Origin: Streptomyces sp. S3(2020)
GTDB taxonomy: Bacteria; Actinomycetota; Actinomycetes; Streptomycetales; Streptomycetaceae
Assembly (NCBI RefSeq): GCF_013044505.1
Contig: NZ_JABERD010000075.1
Location: forward strand, 1 to 43,293
Reading direction: 5' to 3'
Length of the DNA stretch: 43,293 nt
A program made the translations under genes and the position numbers. Below are positions 41,566-43,293 of the stretch, one piece after another. A model generated the notes under the pieces. The model did no database searches, had not been told where the DNA came from, and worked only from the letters and a program-made list of their open reading frames with translations. Position 1 is the stretch's first letter, and each line of letters begins with the position of its first letter.

Positions 41566-42296
41566 ACGGTGCTCCCGATGGTGCTGATGGTGATCTCGTC
41601 GAACGTCCCCGCCTCGGCGTGGTCGCCGACGCCCTGCTCGTAGTACGGCTCCCCGGGCCGCCGGATGCCGACGGCGTGCCAGCCGGCCGCGCGGGCCGCG
41701 TCCAGCTCGCCGGGGCGGTCGGAGAGGAAGAGGAGCCGCGAGGGCTCGACGCCGGTCGCCTCCGCGATACGGCGGTACGACTCCGGCTCCTGCTTGGGTC
41801 CCGCGTTCTCGGTGTCGTACAGACCGGAGACGAGCGAGGTGAGGTCGCCCTCCGGGCTGTTCGTGAACCACGCCCGCTGGGCGGCCACCGAGCCGGACGA
41901 GTAGACGTACAGCCCGGCGCCGGCCCCGTGCCAGGCACGCAGCCGCGGTACGACGTCGTCGTAGAAGTGCGAGACGAGGTCGCCGCGCGCGAAGCCCTCG
42001 GACCAGATGATGCCCTGGAGGGTCTTGAGCGGCGTGGCCTTGACGTCGGCGTCGAGCCAGGCGTTCAGGGCCTTCTCCACCGCGGCCGCACCGGCCTGCG
42101 GATCGCCGAGCTCCGTACGCACCTGCGCGACGGCCCGCGCCACCTCCGGATCGCCGGCCCGCTCGCTCAGCAGCTCGCCGAAACGGGAGCGCGAGTACGG
42201 GTACAGCACGTCGACGACGAAGCCCGTGGCGCTCGTGGTGCCCTCGATGTCGAGCACCACGGCGTCCACGTCGTACGTCAGGCCCCGCAACGTCAC
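41562..42296 (-). CDS. mtnC: Enolase-phosphatase E1 (acireductone synthase)
   Basis: 244 residues, HAD fold with the E1-specific catalytic motif VVLDIEGTT at about residues 13-21. Further motifs are YSSGSVAAQR and LFLSDRPGELDAA, with Asp in place. It carries out enolisation and dephosphorylation of the diketo-phosphate to acireductone. The start is GTG 42296, overlapping the mtnD stop (GTGA), so it is translationally coupled. Confidence 0.95.
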   Translation of the reverse strand: MTLRGLTYDVDAVVLDIEGTTSATGFVVDVLYPYSRSRFGELLSERAGDPEVARAVAQVRTELGDPQAGAAAVEKALNAWLDADVKATPLKTLQGIIWSEGFARGDLVSHFYDDVVPRLRAWHGAGAGLYVYSSGSVAAQRAWFTNSPEGDLTSLVSGLYDTENAGPKQEPESYRRIAEATGVEPSRLLFLSDRPGELDAARAAGWHAVGIRRPGEPYYEQGVGDHAEAGTFDEITISTIGSTV

Positions 42297-42892
42297 GCGG
42301 CGGCCTTGTCTGCCTCGTAGCCGGCCGCGATCGTGTCGTAGTCCGGGAAGCGGCCGGCGATCGTCGAACCGGTGAAGTTGCCGATCCAGCCGTCCTCCTC
42401 GTGGAAGAAGCGGATCGCGGTGAACGACGGGCTGGTGCCCATGTCGAACCAGTGGGTGGTGCCGCGCGGCACGCCCAGCAGGTCGCCCTTCTCGCAGAAG
42501 ACCGCGTGCACCTCGCCGCTCACGTGCAGATAGAAGATGCCGGAGCCGGAGACGAAGAAGCGGACCTCGTCATCGTCGTCGTGCGTGTGCTCCTGGAGGA
42601 ACTTCGCGCGCGCGGCCGCGGCCTTCGCCGGGAACTCCGGGTCCTCGCTCGGGTGCAGACCGAGGACGTCGACGGTGGTGAAGCCCTCCTCGGCGTTCAG
42701 CTTGTCGATCTCCGGGCCGTACGCGGCGAACACCGTGTCGCTGTCGGCGTCGAACGGGACGTCCTCGCGGATCGGCCACTGCTCGTAGCGCACACCGAGC
42801 GGCTTGAGGGCCTCGGCGATCTCGGCGGGGTCCGAGGTGCGGCGGACCAGCGTCTCGGGGCCGGACTCGGACCAGGTCGTCAGCAGGGTCAT
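42293..42892 (-). CDS. mtnD: Acireductone dioxygenase
   Basis: 199 residues, cupin fold. The metal site reads HTHDDDDE (His102, His104, Glu109), with the fourth ligand His147 (THWFDMG). Most acireductone dioxygenases I recall have three residues, not four, between the second His and Glu; the general cupin pattern allows both. With iron it gives the methionine keto-acid and formate; with nickel it gives methylthiopropionate and CO. First gene of the mtnDCB operon. Start 42892 with TGGAG upstream. Confidence 0.94.
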   Translation of the reverse strand: MTLLTTWSESGPETLVRRTSDPAEIAEALKPLGVRYEQWPIREDVPFDADSDTVFAAYGPEIDKLNAEEGFTTVDVLGLHPSEDPEFPAKAAAARAKFLQEHTHDDDDEVRFFVSGSGIFYLHVSGEVHAVFCEKGDLLGVPRGTTHWFDMGTSPSFTAIRFFHEEDGWIGNFTGSTIAGRFPDYDTIAAGYEADKAAA

Positions 42893-42983
42893 GGGAGCAA
42901 CTCCAGGCGTCTGGAAGGGATGTCCGAATACCGAGACAAGCACCGGACGGGCGGGGGAGGAAGAGGGCGGCGACGGACAGCTG
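42893..42983 (-). promoter_or_regulatory. C-rich leader RNA before mtnD, candidate Rho-loading region
   Basis: 91 nt of transcript separate the leader stop from the mtnD start. In 42941-42980 I count 22 C, 9 G, 9 U and no A in the transcript. The layout matches the leader of the importer operon (96 nt, C-rich). Inference: the same attenuation mechanism. Confidence 0.45.
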
Positions 42984-43061
42984 TCAGCCGCGACACGCGG
43001 CGCCGGGACAGTGGCGGCGCATGCCGGGCATGCGCAGCGCTGTCGCGCGTGGTGTCGTCAT
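42984..43061 (-). CDS. Sulfur-type leader peptide of mtnDCB
   Basis: 25 residues from ATG 43061 with GAGG 5-6 nt upstream. The second half contains MPGMRRHC and ends CRG before TGA; it carries two cysteines and two internal methionines. Both Cys codons are TGT. The RR-H-C core and terminal C-R match the other two leader peptides of this window, although the D-x2-R part is missing. It presumably senses Cys (or Met) supply for methionine salvage. Confidence 0.7.
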   Translation of the reverse strand: MTTPRATALRMPGMRRHCPGAACRG

Positions 43062-43177
43062 CAGGGCCTCACTGGTCCGGGGTGGGGTACCGGTTTTGTG
43101 ATGGTAACTCGACACGGCACGTCGACCGGGTGTGACGAAGTTGTTGTCTCAAGCAGTGAGAAAGCGTGTTCAGTGCT

Positions 43178-43207
43178 TTGACGAATGGCCGGAATCGTTC
43201 CCATGAT
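43178..43207 (+). promoter_or_regulatory. Promoter of the outward-facing leader peptide
   Basis: TTGACG (43178-43183), an 18-nt spacer and CATGAT (43202-43207) form a good vegetative-type promoter. The start point would fall on the ATG at 43214, so the leader peptide is probably read from a leaderless RNA; no ribosome site is present. Confidence 0.6.
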
Positions 43208-43213
43208 CTCTCT

Positions 43214-43285
43214 ATGAAGACGCTGCTGCTTGTGCGGCGGCTGCACGTGGATCTGCTCCGGACGGCCACGGCCAGCTGTCGCTGA
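43214..43285 (+). CDS. Sulfur-type leader peptide at right edge
   Basis: 23 residues: it begins MKTLLLVRRLHVDLLR and ends ASCR before TGA. This is the clearest match to the Streptomyces RR-x-H-x-D-L-x-R ... C-R leader pattern. Its single Cys codon is TGT. It faces out of the window, so the regulated gene, likely a sulfur uptake or assimilation gene, lies beyond the edge. It is divergent from the mtnD leader with 152 bp between the two starts. Confidence 0.85.
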   Translation: MKTLLLVRRLHVDLLRTATASCR

Positions 43286-43293
43286 CCCCACCC

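Overview
The window is a chromosomal piece of a Streptomyces species. This rests on very high GC with strong third-position bias, two adjacent chaplin genes, a mycothiol ligase gene (mshC), an F420-type oxidoreductase, long GC-rich hairpin terminators and several apparently leaderless genes. From memory of Streptomyces coelicolor locus numbers, the order gluconate genes - chpH/chpC - SCO1665/SCO1664-type genes - mshC - parJ matches the SCO1660s to SCO1680s region. I could not align it.

Layout. (1) 1-5.1 kb: end of an exported Pro/Ala-rich protein, then a gluconate/idonate operon on the minus strand (gluconokinase, GntP permease, SDR dehydrogenase, zinc dehydrogenase) divergent from its probable GntR/FCD regulator. 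(2) 5.1-10.9 kb: a YchJ-like protein, an M1 zinc aminopeptidase and, directly upstream of it, a membrane-bound single-module Pls/PosA-type peptide synthetase. Its adenylation pocket reads DAESIGTVVK, which suggests lysine or another basic amino acid. (3) 11-12.9 kb: secreted pectate lyase and tRNA-Leu(GAG). (4) 13-23.3 kb: M20 peptidase, chpH, chpC, two small conserved proteins, a RecD-like protein without its nucleotide-binding motifs, aldo-keto reductase, LLM oxidoreductase, ferritin-like protein and CorA. (5) 23.4-26.9 kb: the actinobacterial trio of phosphomutase-like, DUF3090 and SCO1664 kinase-like genes, followed by mshC. (6) 26.9-31.5 kb: a glutamine-rich protein and subtilase pair and a Tat-exported propeller protein, placed between mshC and a parJ-like PAC2 gene. 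(7) 31.5-32.3 kb: no gene I can support. (8) 32.3-43.3 kb: a sulfur-salvage island.

The sulfur-salvage island is the most interesting part. One minus-strand operon encodes a BMP-type nucleoside ABC importer, a nucleoside phosphorylase and an MTA/SAH-deaminase-like amidohydrolase. Next come mtnA (plus strand) and mtnD-mtnC-mtnB (minus strand). Together they fit a methylthioinosine route: nucleoside uptake, deamination, phosphorolysis to methylthioribose-1-phosphate, then MtnA, MtnB, MtnC and MtnD to the methionine keto-acid. No MTA phosphorylase or nucleosidase of another kind, no MTR kinase and no final aminotransferase was recognised in the window.

Three tiny reading frames too short for ordinary gene finding sit at the heads of these transcription units: 39661-39726 before the importer operon, 42984-43061 before mtnD, and 43214-43285 facing out of the right edge. 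All end in Cys-Arg-(0-1 residue)-stop and all five cysteine codons are TGT, the codon Streptomyces uses little. The two minus-strand copies are followed by C-rich, G-poor leader RNA of 91-96 nt before the first gene. I infer cysteine-sensing attenuation, perhaps Rho-dependent, of methionine salvage.
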